DNA of 64,000 nucleotides from an uncultured cyanobacterium (GTDB taxonomy: Bacteria; Cyanobacteriota; Cyanobacteriia; PCC-6307; Cyanobiaceae), in assembly GCA_903917565.1 (NCBI GenBank), contig CAIXBB010000019.1, positions 1-64,000 on the forward strand, in the 5' to 3' direction. Under the pieces are notes generated by a model that saw nothing but the letters and a program-made list of their open reading frames with translations, was not told the DNA's origin and made no database searches. The position numbers and the translations under genes are program-made. Below, one piece after another: positions 18,716 through 28,357 of this stretch (position 1 is the stretch's first letter; every line of letters starts with the position of its first letter).

Positions 18716-20173
18716 TCAGCTCCGAACGGTCAGACAGTAGGGACATTCCAACCATTCGTCCTCAAGCCCGGCCCCGCAGCTGCGGCAGGTGAGGGTGCTG
18801 AGGGCCCGGGCCCGCCGTTCCGATTCGAGGCCCGTGTCGGTGAGCAGCATCCGTTCCACTTCCTCGAGGGTGGTCAGCCCCTCCCGCACCAGGTCGAGGC
18901 CGTAGCCCAGGAGGGTTTTCATGCCGCTCTCCAGGGCCAGGCGACGCAGCTCCTCGGTCGTCGCCCGCTTGGCCACGGCAGCGGAGAGATTCTCGTTCAT
19001 GCGCAGGATCTCGTAGACCCCCACCCTGCCTTTGTAGCCCCGCCCCTGGCAGGTGCTGCAGCAGCCCTCCGAGCCGGGCAGCACCGTGTTGGAGTGATAG
19101 AAGGAAATCTCGGTTTCATCGGAGGCCACCAGGCCGAACCGGGCCAGTTCGGCATGGTGTGGGTGGTAGGAAACCCGGCACTCGCTGCACAGACGGCGCA
19201 GCAGACGCTGGGACACCACCCCCAGCAGAGAAGCGCTCACCAGGAAGGGTTCCATCCCCATCTCATCAAGGCGGGCGAAGGCGCTGGCGGCGTCGTTGCA
19301 GTGCAGGGTGGTGAGCACCAGGTGGCCAGTGAGGGCCGCCTCAATGGCGGTGCGGGCGGTTTCCAGGTCGCGGGTCTCGCCCACCAGCAGCACGTCCGGG
19401 TCCTGCCGCATGAACGCACGCAGGGCGGAACTGAAGTCGTAGCCCTTTTCCCGGTTCACCTGGGTCTGGGTGATGCCTTGGAGGGTGTACTCGATCGGAT
19501 CCTCGACGGTGGAGATGTTGATCGAGGGGTCGTTGCGCTCCGAGAGCAGGGCGTAGAGGGTGGTCGATTTGCCGGAACCGGTGGGTCCGGTGACCAGGAT
19601 CATGCCGAAGGGCTTGGAGCCGATGTCCCGCAGGGTGGCCCTGGATTCATCGTCGGTGATCAGGCTGTCCAGGCCCAGTTGGGTGGCGCCGCTGTCGAGC
19701 AGCCGCAGGACCACCTTCTCGCCGTAGCGACTTGGCAGGGTGCTGACCCGGAAATCGATCGTGCGCTCACGGAACGTGCGGCGAATCCTGCCGTCCTGGG
19801 GCAGCCGCCGCTCGGCGATGTCCAGGTCGGCCATGATCTTGAAGCGGGACGTCACGGCGGGGATCAGGGTCCGGGGCAGCTTGTCGATGCTGCGCAGGAC
19901 GCCGTCCTGGCGGAACCGGATCAGCAGCCCGTCCTCCTGGGGTTCGACGTGGATGTCGCTGGCGCCAGTGGTGAGCGACTCGACCAGGATCCGGTCCACC
20001 AGGCTCATCACCGGGGAGATCCCCTCGCCGGAGCTGCTGGCTTCGAGGTCCTCGGTTTCCGCTGCGATCTGCCCGTTCGGGGAGGCGGCCTGACCCAGAT
20101 CGAGATCCCGGAACAGGGAGGTGTGCTCCGCACCGGTGACCTGCGGACGCTGGGTGAGACCTTCTGAGGGCAT
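18716..20173 (-). CDS. pilB: type IV pilus assembly ATPase PilB, with additional C-terminal Cys-rich tail
   Basis: 485 aa from ATG 20173. PilB powers pilus extension. Visible motifs: SLVDRILVESLTTGASDIHVE (N2 domain), Walker A GPTGSGKSTTLYALL, Asp box STVEDPIEY, Walker B DPDVLLVGETRDLETA, and the CSEC...CSTC zinc site typical of GspE/PilB. After the usual end (TTLEEVERMLLTDTG) there is an additional tail, LTCRSCGAGLEDEWLECPYC, a second CxxC-x(10)-CxxC zinc-ribbon-like module. The N-terminal GspE-N domain of longer PilB proteins is missing or reduced to about 90 residues of low-complexity sequence. The frame stays open to 20413 but that part covers the divergent grpE start. Confidence 0.93.
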   Translation of the reverse strand: MPSEGLTQRPQVTGAEHTSLFRDLDLGQAASPNGQIAAETEDLEASSSGEGISPVMSLVDRILVESLTTGASDIHVEPQEDGLLIRFRQDGVLRSIDKLPRTLIPAVTSRFKIMADLDIAERRLPQDGRIRRTFRERTIDFRVSTLPSRYGEKVVLRLLDSGATQLGLDSLITDDESRATLRDIGSKPFGMILVTGPTGSGKSTTLYALLSERNDPSINISTVEDPIEYTLQGITQTQVNREKGYDFSSALRAFMRQDPDVLLVGETRDLETARTAIEAALTGHLVLTTLHCNDAASAFARLDEMGMEPFLVSASLLGVVSQRLLRRLCSECRVSYHPHHAELARFGLVASDETEISFYHSNTVLPGSEGCCSTCQGRGYKGRVGVYEILRMNENLSAAVAKRATTEELRRLALESGMKTLLGYGLDLVREGLTTLEEVERMLLTDTGLESERRARALSTLTCRSCGAGLEDEWLECPYCLTVRS

Positions 20174-20285
20174 CGACGGGAAGGATCGGGAGCGAAGCCT
20201 GGGGCCGAGGTGCGGGGTTCCGCCGCTTGTGGTGAGGGCTCCCGGCCATTCAACATAACGGCATCTGACATCCCTGCCAGAACGC

Positions 20286-21005
20286 ATGACCGGCGACATC
20301 ACTCCCCCCCATGAGGAACGGATCGATCCCCGGGAGGGCGCGGTCGACGCGGCCCGGGTGGAAGCGCTCCTCGAGACCCTGCCGGTGACTCCCGACGGCG
20401 AAGCGAATGCCACGCCGGCCGATCAGGACCCACCCGCCCCGCCATCCCCCGACGGGGAGCCAGGTGAGCGCCTCGGCCAGCTGGAGGCCGAACTGGCCAC
20501 CCTGCGCAGCGAGAACGAGTCGCTGCGGGGCCAGTACATGCGCATCGCCGCCGACTTCGACAACTTCCGCAAGCGCCAGAGTCGCGACAAGGAGGACCAG
20601 CGCCTGCACATCACCTGCACCACCCTCACGGAGATCCTGCCGGTGGTCGACAACTTCGACCGGGCCCGCCAGCAGCTCAATCCCCAGAGCGAAGAGGCCC
20701 AGAGCCTGCATCGCAGTTACCAGAACCTCTATAAACAGCTGGTCGATGTTTTCAAGCAGCTGGGGGTTTCGCCGATGCGGGTGGAAGGGGAACCCTTCGA
20801 TCCCAGCCTTCACGAAGCCGTGCTGCGCGAACCGAGCGAGGAACACTCGGAGGATGTGGTGATCGAGGAGCTGCAGCGGGGCTATCACCTCGATGGTCGC
20901 GTCCTCAGGCATGCCCTGGTGAAGGTGTCCATGGGCCCCGGCCCGGCCGGTGGGGCCAGCCCCGCTGAAGCCTCGGCACTTCCCAGTGAGGGACAATCCG
21001 ACTGA
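20286..21005 (+). CDS. grpE: nucleotide exchange factor GrpE
   Basis: 239 aa. GrpE releases ADP from DnaK. About 60 acidic, Pro-rich residues lead into the coiled-coil helix ([20 protein letters not shown]) and the head: [19 protein letters not shown], then [12 protein letters not shown] and the C-terminal VGMxF-like beta domain ([18 protein letters not shown]). Its stop TGA overlaps the dnaJ ATG, so the two are translationally coupled. The 112-bp gap to the divergent pilB gene must carry both promoters; an AT-rich patch at 20247-20265 is a candidate. Confidence 0.96.
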   Translation: MTGDITPPHEERIDPREGAVDAARVEALLETLPVTPDGEANATPADQDPPAPPSPDGEPGERLGQLEAELATLRSENESLRGQYMRIAADFDNFRKRQSRDKEDQRLHITCTTLTEILPVVDNFDRARQQLNPQSEEAQSLHRSYQNLYKQLVDVFKQLGVSPMRVEGEPFDPSLHEAVLREPSEEHSEDVVIEELQRGYHLDGRVLRHALVKVSMGPGPAGGASPAEASALPSEGQSD

Positions 21006-22129
21006 TGGCCGATTACTACGAGCTGCTCGGTGTCGGCCGGGACGTGGATGCCGAAAGCCTCAAGAAGGCCTACCGGCGTCTGGCCCGCCAGTACCACCCG
21101 GATGTCAACAAGGATCCGGCCGCGGAGGACCGCTTCAAGGAGATCGGTCGGGCCTACGAGGTGCTCAGCGATCCCCAGGCCCGGGCCCGCTACGACCAGT
21201 TCGGCGAGGCCGGCCTGGGCGGCGGCGGTGGCATGCCCGACATGGGCGACATGGGTGGCTTCGCCGATCTCTTCGAAACCTTTTTCAGCGGGTTCGGCGG
21301 GGCCGGCGGCGGTGCCCCCGGTGGTGCGCGCCGCCGCGGACCGCGCCAGGGCGACGATCTGCGCCTCGATCTCACGATCAGCTTCAGCGAGGCCGTTTTC
21401 GGCAGCGAGAAGGACGTCCAGATCCGTCACCTCGAAACCTGCACCACCTGCAGCGGCTCGGGGGCCAAGGCGGGCAGCGGCCCCACCGGCTGCGGCACCT
21501 GCGGCGGCGCCGGCCAGGTGCGACGGGCCACCCGCACCCCCTTCGGCAGCTTCACCCAGGTGGCGCCCTGCCCCACCTGCGATGGCACCGGCCAGGTGAT
21601 CGCCGATCCCTGCTCCGCCTGCGGCGGCCAGGGGTTGCAGCAGGTTCGCAAGAAGCTGCGCATCAACATTCCTGCCGGTGTCGACTCGGGTACCCGTCTG
21701 CGGGTCGGTCAGGAGGGCAATGCCGGCCAGCGGGGCGGGCAGGCGGGAGATCTCTACGTCTTCCTCACCGTCCAGGCCCACCCCCACTTGCGCCGGGACG
21801 GGGTGACGATCCATTCCGAGGTGTCCCTCAACTACCTCCAGGCGATCCTGGGTGACACGATCGAGGTGGAGACCGTCGACGGTCAGGAGCCGCTGGAGAT
21901 CCCCCCCGGCACGCAGCCCGGTGCCGTGATCACCCTGCAGGGCAAGGGGATTCCGCGCCTGGGCAATCCGGTGGCCCGCGGCAACCATCAGTTCACCATC
22001 AAGGTGCAGCTGCCGACAAAGCTCAACGGTGAGGAGCGGCAACTGCTCGAGCAGCTGGCCGGGCACCACACCAGCAAGGGCCAGCGCCATCACCACAAGA
22101 GCGGCCTGTTCGGCGGCCTCTTCGGTTGA
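21005..22129 (+). CDS. dnaJ: chaperone protein DnaJ
   Basis: 374 aa. Full type I DnaJ: J-domain with HPD ([19 protein letters not shown], residues about 30-50), a Gly/Phe-rich linker (about 75-115), a zinc-binding domain with four CxxCxGxG repeats ([32 protein letters not shown], about 140-210) and the C-terminal substrate-binding domains. It stimulates DnaK ATPase and holds unfolded proteins. The tail [17 protein letters not shown] is characteristic of cyanobacterial DnaJ. Coupled at the 5' end to grpE and at the 3' end to a TusA-like gene whose TTG start overlaps the dnaJ stop. Confidence 0.97.
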   Translation: MADYYELLGVGRDVDAESLKKAYRRLARQYHPDVNKDPAAEDRFKEIGRAYEVLSDPQARARYDQFGEAGLGGGGGMPDMGDMGGFADLFETFFSGFGGAGGGAPGGARRRGPRQGDDLRLDLTISFSEAVFGSEKDVQIRHLETCTTCSGSGAKAGSGPTGCGTCGGAGQVRRATRTPFGSFTQVAPCPTCDGTGQVIADPCSACGGQGLQQVRKKLRINIPAGVDSGTRLRVGQEGNAGQRGGQAGDLYVFLTVQAHPHLRRDGVTIHSEVSLNYLQAILGDTIEVETVDGQEPLEIPPGTQPGAVITLQGKGIPRLGNPVARGNHQFTIKVQLPTKLNGEERQLLEQLAGHHTSKGQRHHHKSGLFGGLFG

Positions 22130-22371
22130 ATGCCTCGGTGTCCCTCGACCTGCGGGGCACCCCTTGCCCGGTCAACTTCATCAGGGCCCGACTGGCGCTC
22201 GAGGGGGTGCCCTCGGGGGGCTGGCTCCAGATCGACCTGGATGGGGGGGAACCGGAGCAGATGGTGGCCGAAGGTCTGCGCTCGGAGGGTCACGCGGTTC
22301 AGCGGGTCGACCCCTCGCCATTCGCTCCAGGGGATGGGGTGAGGCTTCTGGTGCAACGGGATGGGGGCTGA
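22126..22371 (+). CDS. TusA/SirA-like sulfurtransferase-family protein
   Basis: 81 aa. The TusA fold is recognisable from [20 protein letters not shown]: the Cys of the CPxP-like motif is kept although the second Pro is replaced (CPVN). TusA carries persulfide sulfur, for example for tRNA thiolation; this member's partner is not identified. The TTG start at 22126 overlaps the dnaJ stop and the gene end overlaps rsgA by 11 bp, so grpE-dnaJ-tusA-like-rsgA form one tightly packed unit. A GTG at 22138 is an alternative start. Confidence 0.85.
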   Translation: MNASVSLDLRGTPCPVNFIRARLALEGVPSGGWLQIDLDGGEPEQMVAEGLRSEGHAVQRVDPSPFAPGDGVRLLVQRDGG

Positions 22372-23413
22372 GCCGCTGCCGGGCCGGGTGATGGCCCTGC
22401 AGGCCAACTACTGCCTGGTGGGCCTCGACGGCCCCTCCGAGCTCGGCACGGGTGGGCGCCTGCTGTGCACCCGCCGCACCCGTCTCGACAAGAGCGGCCT
22501 GCAGGTGTGTGTCGGTGACCGGGTGACGGTGGCTTCCGTCGACTGGGGAGCGGGGCGGGGGTCGGTGGTGGGTCTTGAGGCCCGCCACAACCTGCTGGAG
22601 CGGCCGGCGGTCGCCAACGTGAGCCGGGTGGTGGTGGTGGTGTCCCTGGCGGAGCCGGGCCTCGATCCCCTGCAGCTCACCCGGTTCCTGATCACCGCAG
22701 AGGCCACCGGCCAGCCGGTGCAGGTGGTGCTGAGCAAGATCGACCTGCTTCCGGCGGTCGAGGTGGAGGGCTGGTGCCGCCGGTTGGAGGGCTGGGGCTA
22801 CGGCACGGTGGCGGTCTCCACCCGCAGCGGGGAGGGCCTGGCCACGCTGCGGAGCCACCTGGGGCAGCCAGGCATCGCCGTGCTCTGTGGCCCCTCTGGT
22901 GTGGGCAAGAGCAGCCTTCTCAATGCCCTGGCCCCCGCCCTGGAGCTGCGCGTCGCCGCTGTGTCCGGACGGCTGCGCCGGGGTCGACACACCACAAGGC
23001 ATGTCGAACTGTTTGCGCTGGCCCCGGGGGCCCTGGTGGCCGATTCACCGGGCTTCAACACACCCTCCCTGCCCACCGACCTCCAGACCCTCGCAGCAGC
23101 ATTCCCGGAGCTTCTGGCCCGGCTCAGGGCCTCCCCCTGCCGTTTCGCCAACTGCCGGCACCAGGGGGATCCCGGCTGTGCCGTGGGGGACACCTGGGAC
23201 CGCCGCGCGATCTACGGCCGCTGTCTGGAGGAGGTGGAGGCCCTGGCGGGGGCCCGCTCCCGAGGAGGGCAGGCGCGGCAGGGGGACGGGGGGATGCGTC
23301 AGCGGGGCGACCGCCTCGAGCCCCTGCTCGATCCCCAGCTGCGCCGCGCCTCCCGCAGCACCCGGCGTCAGGCGCTGGAGCAGGACCTCAGTTCCCCAGG
23401 CCGGGAAGATTGA
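22361..23413 (+). CDS. rsgA: ribosome small-subunit biogenesis GTPase RsgA
   Basis: 350 aa. A late 30S assembly GTPase with circularly permuted G motifs in the order G4 (LSKIDLL), G1 ([14 protein letters not shown]) and G3 (DSPGF). An OB-fold precedes ([15 protein letters not shown]) and a zinc site follows: [14 protein letters not shown] gives the Cys-Cys-His-Cys set. The end is a basic tail. The last 26 bp overlap the convergent ybaB-like gene. Position at the end of the grpE-dnaJ unit suggests co-transcription with protein-quality-control genes. Confidence 0.95.
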   Translation: MGAEPLPGRVMALQANYCLVGLDGPSELGTGGRLLCTRRTRLDKSGLQVCVGDRVTVASVDWGAGRGSVVGLEARHNLLERPAVANVSRVVVVVSLAEPGLDPLQLTRFLITAEATGQPVQVVLSKIDLLPAVEVEGWCRRLEGWGYGTVAVSTRSGEGLATLRSHLGQPGIAVLCGPSGVGKSSLLNALAPALELRVAAVSGRLRRGRHTTRHVELFALAPGALVADSPGFNTPSLPTDLQTLAAAFPELLARLRASPCRFANCRHQGDPGCAVGDTWDRRAIYGRCLEEVEALAGARSRGGQARQGDGGMRQRGDRLEPLLDPQLRRASRSTRRQALEQDLSSPGRED

Positions 23414-23729
23414 GATCCAGCCCGCCGGTGAGCGTCTCCATCCGCTCGCGCATGGTTGTGGTGGAGAGTTCGTAGGCCTTGCAGAGGGCCGCCAGCACGG
23501 CCGCCTCGACGGCTTCGGCGGGTTCGCTGAGCAGGTCTGGGCTCAGCGCGATGCGCAGGGGCTGCTGGTTGCCGGTCAGCCAGACGCTGGCGCGACCTTC
23601 GGGATCGCTGCCCTGCAGTTCCATCGCATCGAGTTCCTCCTGGAGCTTCTGGGCGTCCTGCTGAATCTGCTGCGCCTTGCGGAAAGCCTCGGTCAGCTGT
23701 CCGAAATTGGGAAGTCCGAAGCCGGCCAT
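23388..23729 (-). CDS. YbaB/EbfC-family nucleoid-associated protein
   Basis: 113 aa. The family core is clear: [26 protein letters not shown] (here broken for length) gives the long first helix, and the beta part [20 protein letters not shown] follows. YbaB/EbfC dimers bind DNA like tweezers. Typical cyanobacterial versions are 113-115 aa, as here. It lies 27 bp upstream of murB on the same strand and overlaps the end of rsgA by 26 bp. Confidence 0.92.
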   Translation of the reverse strand: MAGFGLPNFGQLTEAFRKAQQIQQDAQKLQEELDAMELQGSDPEGRASVWLTGNQQPLRIALSPDLLSEPAEAVEAAVLAALCKAYELSTTTMRERMETLTGGLDLNLPGLGN

Positions 23730-23756
23730 GCCAGAGGTTCAACGTAGGGGCCCAGG

Positions 23757-24650
23757 CTAGAACCCCAGCCGTTTGACTTCCGGGTGCAGCCGCACACCGC
23801 GGTCCTCCAGCGCCCGTTGCTGCACCAGCCGGATCAGGGCGTCGATGTCGGCGGCGGTGGCGGAGCCGGTGTTGACGATGAAGTTGGCGTGGATCGGTGA
23901 CACCTGGGCATCGCCGATGCTCAGCCCCTTGAGGCCGAGGGATTCGATCAGCTGCCCCGCCTTGAGTGGCTCTGGGTTGCGAAACACGCTGCCGCAGCTG
24001 GGTTGCTGATAGGGCTGGGTGCTGGTTCGGCTCTGCAGGTTGGCGCTGGTGCGGGCCGTGAGGGCCTGCGGGTCGTGGCCGGGCTCCAGCCGGAACCGGG
24101 CCGAGAGCACCAGCAGGGGCTCCTCCTGCAGGCGGCTATGGCGGTAGGCGAAGGCCAGATCGGCGGCCTCCAGGCGGAAGGGGGCTTCGGGCCGGCGGGG
24201 ATCCAGCACCCACACCGAGGAGAGCCACTCGGCGATGCAGCCCCCCTGGGCGCCGGCGTTCATCACCACGGCCCCACCCACCGTGCCCGGGATGCCCACG
24301 GCCCACTCCAGCCCCCGCAGGCCGCTGCGGGCCGCCTTGCGGGCAAGGGTGGGGATCGCTTCGCCCGCCTCCGCCTCCACCCAGCCCTCCCCCGGATCCA
24401 GGCGGCTGCCCTGCAGCCGGCGGTTGCAGAGGGTGAGGCCTTGGAGGCCGCTGTCGGCGATCAGCAGGTTGGAGCCCGCGCCGATGCAGCGGAAGGGAAG
24501 GCCTGCGGCCGCCGCCCAGGCGGCGTGGGCGATCAGCGTCTCCTGGTCGGCGGGTTCGGCGAACCAGGCGGCCGGCCCCCCGACCTTCCAGGTGGTGAAC
24601 TCCCGCAGGGAGACCGCCTGACGGGGCTGGCTGAACGGGGCCGGGACCAT
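23757..24650 (-). CDS. murB: UDP-N-acetylmuramate dehydrogenase
   Basis: 297 aa from ATG 24650, 4 bp after the murC stop; longer in-frame starts would sit inside murC. Flavoenzyme that reduces UDP-GlcNAc-enolpyruvate to UDP-MurNAc. [17 protein letters not shown] opens the FAD domain; [29 protein letters not shown] and SCGSVFRNP (with the catalytic Ser) follow. A Tyr in the AFAYRHSRL loop marks a type I-like arrangement. Encoded directly after murC, so the two cytoplasmic peptidoglycan steps are co-expressed. Confidence 0.96.
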   Translation of the reverse strand: MVPAPFSQPRQAVSLREFTTWKVGGPAAWFAEPADQETLIAHAAWAAAAGLPFRCIGAGSNLLIADSGLQGLTLCNRRLQGSRLDPGEGWVEAEAGEAIPTLARKAARSGLRGLEWAVGIPGTVGGAVVMNAGAQGGCIAEWLSSVWVLDPRRPEAPFRLEAADLAFAYRHSRLQEEPLLVLSARFRLEPGHDPQALTARTSANLQSRTSTQPYQQPSCGSVFRNPEPLKAGQLIESLGLKGLSIGDAQVSPIHANFIVNTGSATAADIDALIRLVQQRALEDRGVRLHPEVKRLGF

Positions 24651-24654
24651 CCCC

Positions 24655-26118
24655 TCAGGCCACCAGTGCGGAGGGGCGTTCGCGTTGGTCGAGGGCCCCC
24701 AGGCGCTCCCAAAGGCTGTTGACGTCGCCGGCGCCCATGGCCAGCACCAGGTCGCCCGGGCCGGTGCCGCTGGCCACCAGCTCCGCCAGCGCCTCCATGC
24801 TGGCCGCCACCGCCACCGGGAGATCGGGGGCGAGGGCCCGCACCGCCTCGCCGAGGGCCGGGCTGGAGATCCCCGCCATCGGGGCCTCGCCGGCGGCATA
24901 GAGAGGCGCCAGCAGCACCGCATCGGCGTGGGTCAGGGCGGCGGCGAAGTCGTCCAGGAACTGGGCGGTGCGGGTGAAGCGATGGGGCTGGAAGACCGCC
25001 ACCAGCCGGCGGGGCACCAATGGCAGTGGGCTGCGGCCGCTGTCCACCATCAGCCGGGCCATGGCCAGGGTGGCGGCCACTTCGCTGGGGTGGTGGGCGT
25101 AGTCGTCGACGATGGCCCTGTCGTGCCACAGGCCGCGGCAGTCGAAGCGGCGCCCGGGGGGGCGCAGGCCCGCCACCGCCTGTCGCAGGGCCTCGAAGGA
25201 CACCCCCTCAAGCCGGCAGGCCGCCATCGCCGCCACGCTGTTGCTCAGGTTGTGGCGGCCGGGCAGGGGCACGTCCATGGAGCCCAGCGCCACCCCGTGT
25301 TCGTACCAGGTCGCCAGGGTGCCGTCGCCCCGCTCCTCCAGGGGGATGGCGGCGAAGTCCACCGTCTCGCCATTGCGGGTCGACCACCAGCTGGCGGCCT
25401 GGAAGTGTTCGCGCAACACCGGGCAGTCCCGGTTGGCCAGCAGGGTCGTGCAGCCGCTGGCGAAGCGCTGCAGGGTGGCCACCAGGGAGGCCAGGTCTGG
25501 GTAGTGGTCGGTGTGGTCCAGTTCGACGTTGGTGAGCAGCCCGAGCCGGGGGTTGAACTTCACCAGGGAGCCGTCCGATTCATCGGCTTCCGCCACCAGC
25601 AACCGCCCCTGGCCGTGGCGGCCGTTGCTGCCGAAGGCCGGCACGATGCCGCCGATCACGGCCGTGGGGTCCTCGCCGACGGCCTCCAGGAGCGTGGCGA
25701 TCAGGGTGCTGGTGGTGGTTTTGCCATGGCTGCCGGCCACGGCGATCGAAGGCTGGGCATTGATCAGGGCCGCCAGCACGTCGGAGCGGTGCACGATCGC
25801 CAGTCCGCGCCGGCGCGCCTCGGCCAGCTCCTCGTTGGCGGCGGGCACCGCCGAGCTGATCACCACCAGTGGCGACCCACCGGCCCCGCTTCCTGACCTG
25901 TCCATCCCCGCGATCACCGCGGCGATGGTGGCGGCGGTCTGCTCCTGGAAGACCCGCACCCCGGCCGTCCGCAGTCGCTCCAGCACTGGGCTGGGACGGG
26001 GATCGGAGCCGCTCACCAGGAAGCCGCGTTCCGCCAGGATCCCCGCCAGGGCGGACATGCCGATCCCTCCGGCCCCGATGAAGTGGAGCGGCTGACGGCG
26101 ATCAAGCTTCGGGATCAA
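24655..26118 (-). CDS. murC: UDP-N-acetylmuramate-L-alanine ligase
   Basis: About 487 aa from TTG 26118. MurC adds L-Ala to UDP-MurNAc. [18 protein letters not shown] is the N-terminal Rossmann motif; [15 protein letters not shown] is the ATP-binding loop; [19 protein letters not shown] and DYAHHPSEV are Mur-ligase signatures. The frame is open up to an ATG at 26259, but that would run across the likely gap2 promoter and give an atypical N-terminus, so the TTG just before [14 protein letters not shown] is favoured. murB follows immediately. Confidence 0.94.
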   Translation of the reverse strand: MIPKLDRRQPLHFIGAGGIGMSALAGILAERGFLVSGSDPRPSPVLERLRTAGVRVFQEQTAATIAAVIAGMDRSGSGAGGSPLVVISSAVPAANEELAEARRRGLAIVHRSDVLAALINAQPSIAVAGSHGKTTTSTLIATLLEAVGEDPTAVIGGIVPAFGSNGRHGQGRLLVAEADESDGSLVKFNPRLGLLTNVELDHTDHYPDLASLVATLQRFASGCTTLLANRDCPVLREHFQAASWWSTRNGETVDFAAIPLEERGDGTLATWYEHGVALGSMDVPLPGRHNLSNSVAAMAACRLEGVSFEALRQAVAGLRPPGRRFDCRGLWHDRAIVDDYAHHPSEVAATLAMARLMVDSGRSPLPLVPRRLVAVFQPHRFTRTAQFLDDFAAALTHADAVLLAPLYAAGEAPMAGISSPALGEAVRALAPDLPVAVAASMEALAELVASGTGPGDLVLAMGAGDVNSLWERLGALDQRERPSALVA

Positions 26119-26243
26119 GGGGGACTCCAGGCCTCGCCGAAAATAACGGCAGATCCGCCCGTCCTCCTTTGCGGGATACTGCGCTTTGCCGACCGTCTGA
26201 TCCGGGGCCTGTGGCTGCGGGAAAGAGCAGGAAGCCATTTCTG

Positions 26244-26249
26244 TATGAT
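26244..26249 (+). promoter_or_regulatory. putative -10 element of gap2
   Basis: TATGAT in TTTCTGTATGATCGG, 48 bp upstream of the gap2 ATG. This is the best sigma70-like hexamer in the 178-bp gap between murC and gap2. No convincing -35 hexamer stands at 17 bp. Confidence 0.4.
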
Positions 26250-26296
26250 CGGCAGCCAAAATCCCCCCTTGCTAGCGGGTCCCGCCGCTTTCTGCC

Positions 26297-27319
26297 ATGA
26301 CCTTGCGCGTAGCGATCAATGGATTTGGCCGAATCGGTCGGAACTTCATGCGCTGCTGGCTCAGCCGCGGTGAGAACACCGGCATTGAAGTGGTCGGTCT
26401 TAACGACACGTCCGACCCGAAGACCAACGCCCACCTGCTCCAATACGACACGATGCTCGGCCACATCCGCAATGCGGAAGTGAGCTACACCGATGACACC
26501 ATCGTCGTGAATGGCAAGCCGATCAAATGTTTTTCCGATCGCAATCCCCTTAACCTTCCATGGAAGGAATGGGGAGTGGATCTTGTGATCGAGGCCACCG
26601 GTGTCTTCGTCGATCTGAAGGGTGCCAGTAAGCACCTTGAGGCGGGAGCGAGCAAGGTGCTGATCACGGCTCCGGGCAAGGGGGAAGGCGTGGGCACCTT
26701 CGTGGTGGGGGTGAACGCCGACCAGTACCGACACGAGGATTACGACATCATCAGCAATGCCAGCTGCACCACCAACTGCATGGCGCCGATCGTCAAGGTT
26801 CTCGATCAGAGCTTTGGGATCGTCAAGGGCATGATGACCACCACCCACAGCTACACCGGTGACCAGCGCATCCTCGATGCAAGCCATCGCGATCTGCGCC
26901 GTGCCCGTGCCGCCGCCGTCAACATCGTTCCGACCTCCACCGGTGCAGCCACGGCCGTGGCTCTTGTCTACCCGCCGATGAAGGGCAAGCTCAGCGGCAT
27001 TGCCATGCGCGTGCCGACGCCCAATGTTTCGGTGGTCGACCTCGTCCTTGAAGTGAGTCGCAGCACCACCAAGGAAGAAGTGAATGCCGTTCTCCAGGAG
27101 TCCTCAATCAACGGGATGAAGGGGATCATCAAGTACTGCGATCTGCCCCTGGTCTCCACCGACCACGCCGGCACCGATGAATCCACAATCGTGGATGCCG
27201 ACCTCACCCTGGTGATGGGCGACAACATGGTCAAGGTGATTGCCTGGTACGACAACGAGTGGGGCTACAGCCAGCGCGTCGTTGACCTGGCCGAAGTGGT
27301 GGCCCGCAACTGGAAGTGA
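26297..27319 (+). CDS. gap2: glyceraldehyde-3-phosphate dehydrogenase, photosynthetic type
   Basis: 340 aa. [17 protein letters not shown] is the NAD(P)-binding start; the active site SNASCTTNC carries Cys157; His lies in the [10 protein letters not shown] segment. The sequence after the second strand, [18 protein letters not shown], is the Gap2 (GapB/A-like) pattern associated with dual NADPH/NADH use in the Calvin cycle, rather than the glycolytic Gap1. Cytoplasmic; probably regulated through CP12 and thioredoxin as in related species, though that is not visible here. Codon use is less GC-extreme than in the neighbours, as expected for a highly expressed gene. Confidence 0.97.
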   Translation: MTLRVAINGFGRIGRNFMRCWLSRGENTGIEVVGLNDTSDPKTNAHLLQYDTMLGHIRNAEVSYTDDTIVVNGKPIKCFSDRNPLNLPWKEWGVDLVIEATGVFVDLKGASKHLEAGASKVLITAPGKGEGVGTFVVGVNADQYRHEDYDIISNASCTTNCMAPIVKVLDQSFGIVKGMMTTTHSYTGDQRILDASHRDLRRARAAAVNIVPTSTGAATAVALVYPPMKGKLSGIAMRVPTPNVSVVDLVLEVSRSTTKEEVNAVLQESSINGMKGIIKYCDLPLVSTDHAGTDESTIVDADLTLVMGDNMVKVIAWYDNEWGYSQRVVDLAEVVARNWK

Positions 27320-27334
27320 GCGAAAGGCCCGGGT

Positions 27335-28357
27335 TCAGCCGAAATGCTGGAAGCTGGCTGAGGGGGAGGCGATGGGGCCTCCCCCGTCCGTCCAGACCAG
27401 CGGGCCCTCAGGTTGGGGGGCCGCCAGCCGGCCGATGCAACGGGTACCCGGCAGCTGGTCCACCAGCGCTGCTGCCCAGGACGGCTCCAGGGCCAGCACC
27501 AGTTCGAAATCTTCGCCGCCCCAGAGGCACCAGTCCTCGGCGACGGCCAGGCCCTCGAGATTCGGGGCCACCGGCAGCGCCCCACGCTCCAGTAGCGCCG
27601 TGCAGCCGCTGGTGACCGCCAGGCAGGTGGCCCCGGCCGCCAGGCCATCGCTGCTGTCGCAGCCGGCCACCCGCCAGGGCAGAGCCCCTGGCCGGCATTG
27701 GCCCAGGGCCGCCACCGCGTCGAAACGGGGCACGGGCCGCCGGTGGGCGCTGATGGCCTGCTCCCGGATGGCTTGCGGCAGGACCGGCAGCGTCTCCCCC
27801 CGCAGCAGGGCCAGGCCCAGGCGGCTGAGCCCGTGGACGCCGGTGCTCACCAACTGGTCGCCAGGCTGTCCATCGCCCCGGCGGATGGGCCCGCTGCGAC
27901 CCTGCTCGAGCCGGCCGAGGGCGGTGATCGCCAGAAGCCGTTGGCCTCCGCCGCTGCAGTCACCCCCCAGGAGAACGCCCCCATGGGCGCCCAGCAGCTC
28001 CACCAGGCCGGCGTAGGCCCCCTCCACCCACGCCCAGGGGGTGTGGCCCGGGGCCACCAGGCCAACGGTGATCCCCACGGCGCCGAGGCAGCCCATGGCC
28101 GCCAGATCGGAGAGGTTGGCGGCGGCGGCCCTCCAGCCCACGTCCCTGGCGTCCATCGTGGCCTCGCTGAAATGGACGTCCTCCACCAGCACGTCGGTGT
28201 TCACCACCAGCTGGAGATCGCCCCGGTCGTTCGGGCCGAGCAGGGCCGGGCCCAGCAGGGCGGCGTCATCGCCGAACTGGCCCCGGGGGGCAAAGGCGCC
28301 GAGGCGCCGGATCAGCTCCGTTTCCCCCAGCTCCGCCAGGGTGGGCCCCTCAGGCAT
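27335..28357 (-). CDS. thiL: thiamine-monophosphate kinase
   Basis: 340 aa. ThiL phosphorylates thiamine monophosphate to the pyrophosphate cofactor. The PurM-like ATPase motifs are FGDDAALLG, NTDVLVEDVHF (metal-binding Asp), AAANLSDLAAMG and GDCSGG, ending with WCLWGGEDFELVLAL. Its ATG lies 8 bp inside the end of the cyclophilin gene, so translation is coupled. thiG elsewhere in this window belongs to the same vitamin pathway. Confidence 0.95.
   Translation of the reverse strand: MPEGPTLAELGETELIRRLGAFAPRGQFGDDAALLGPALLGPNDRGDLQLVVNTDVLVEDVHFSEATMDARDVGWRAAAANLSDLAAMGCLGAVGITVGLVAPGHTPWAWVEGAYAGLVELLGAHGGVLLGGDCSGGGQRLLAITALGRLEQGRSGPIRRGDGQPGDQLVSTGVHGLSRLGLALLRGETLPVLPQAIREQAISAHRRPVPRFDAVAALGQCRPGALPWRVAGCDSSDGLAAGATCLAVTSGCTALLERGALPVAPNLEGLAVAEDWCLWGGEDFELVLALEPSWAAALVDQLPGTRCIGRLAAPQPEGPLVWTDGGGPIASPSASFQHFG

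Noticed and set aside
20174..20413. N-terminal extension of PilB
   Set aside because: Runs antisense over the grpE start and has no similarity to the GspE-N domain.
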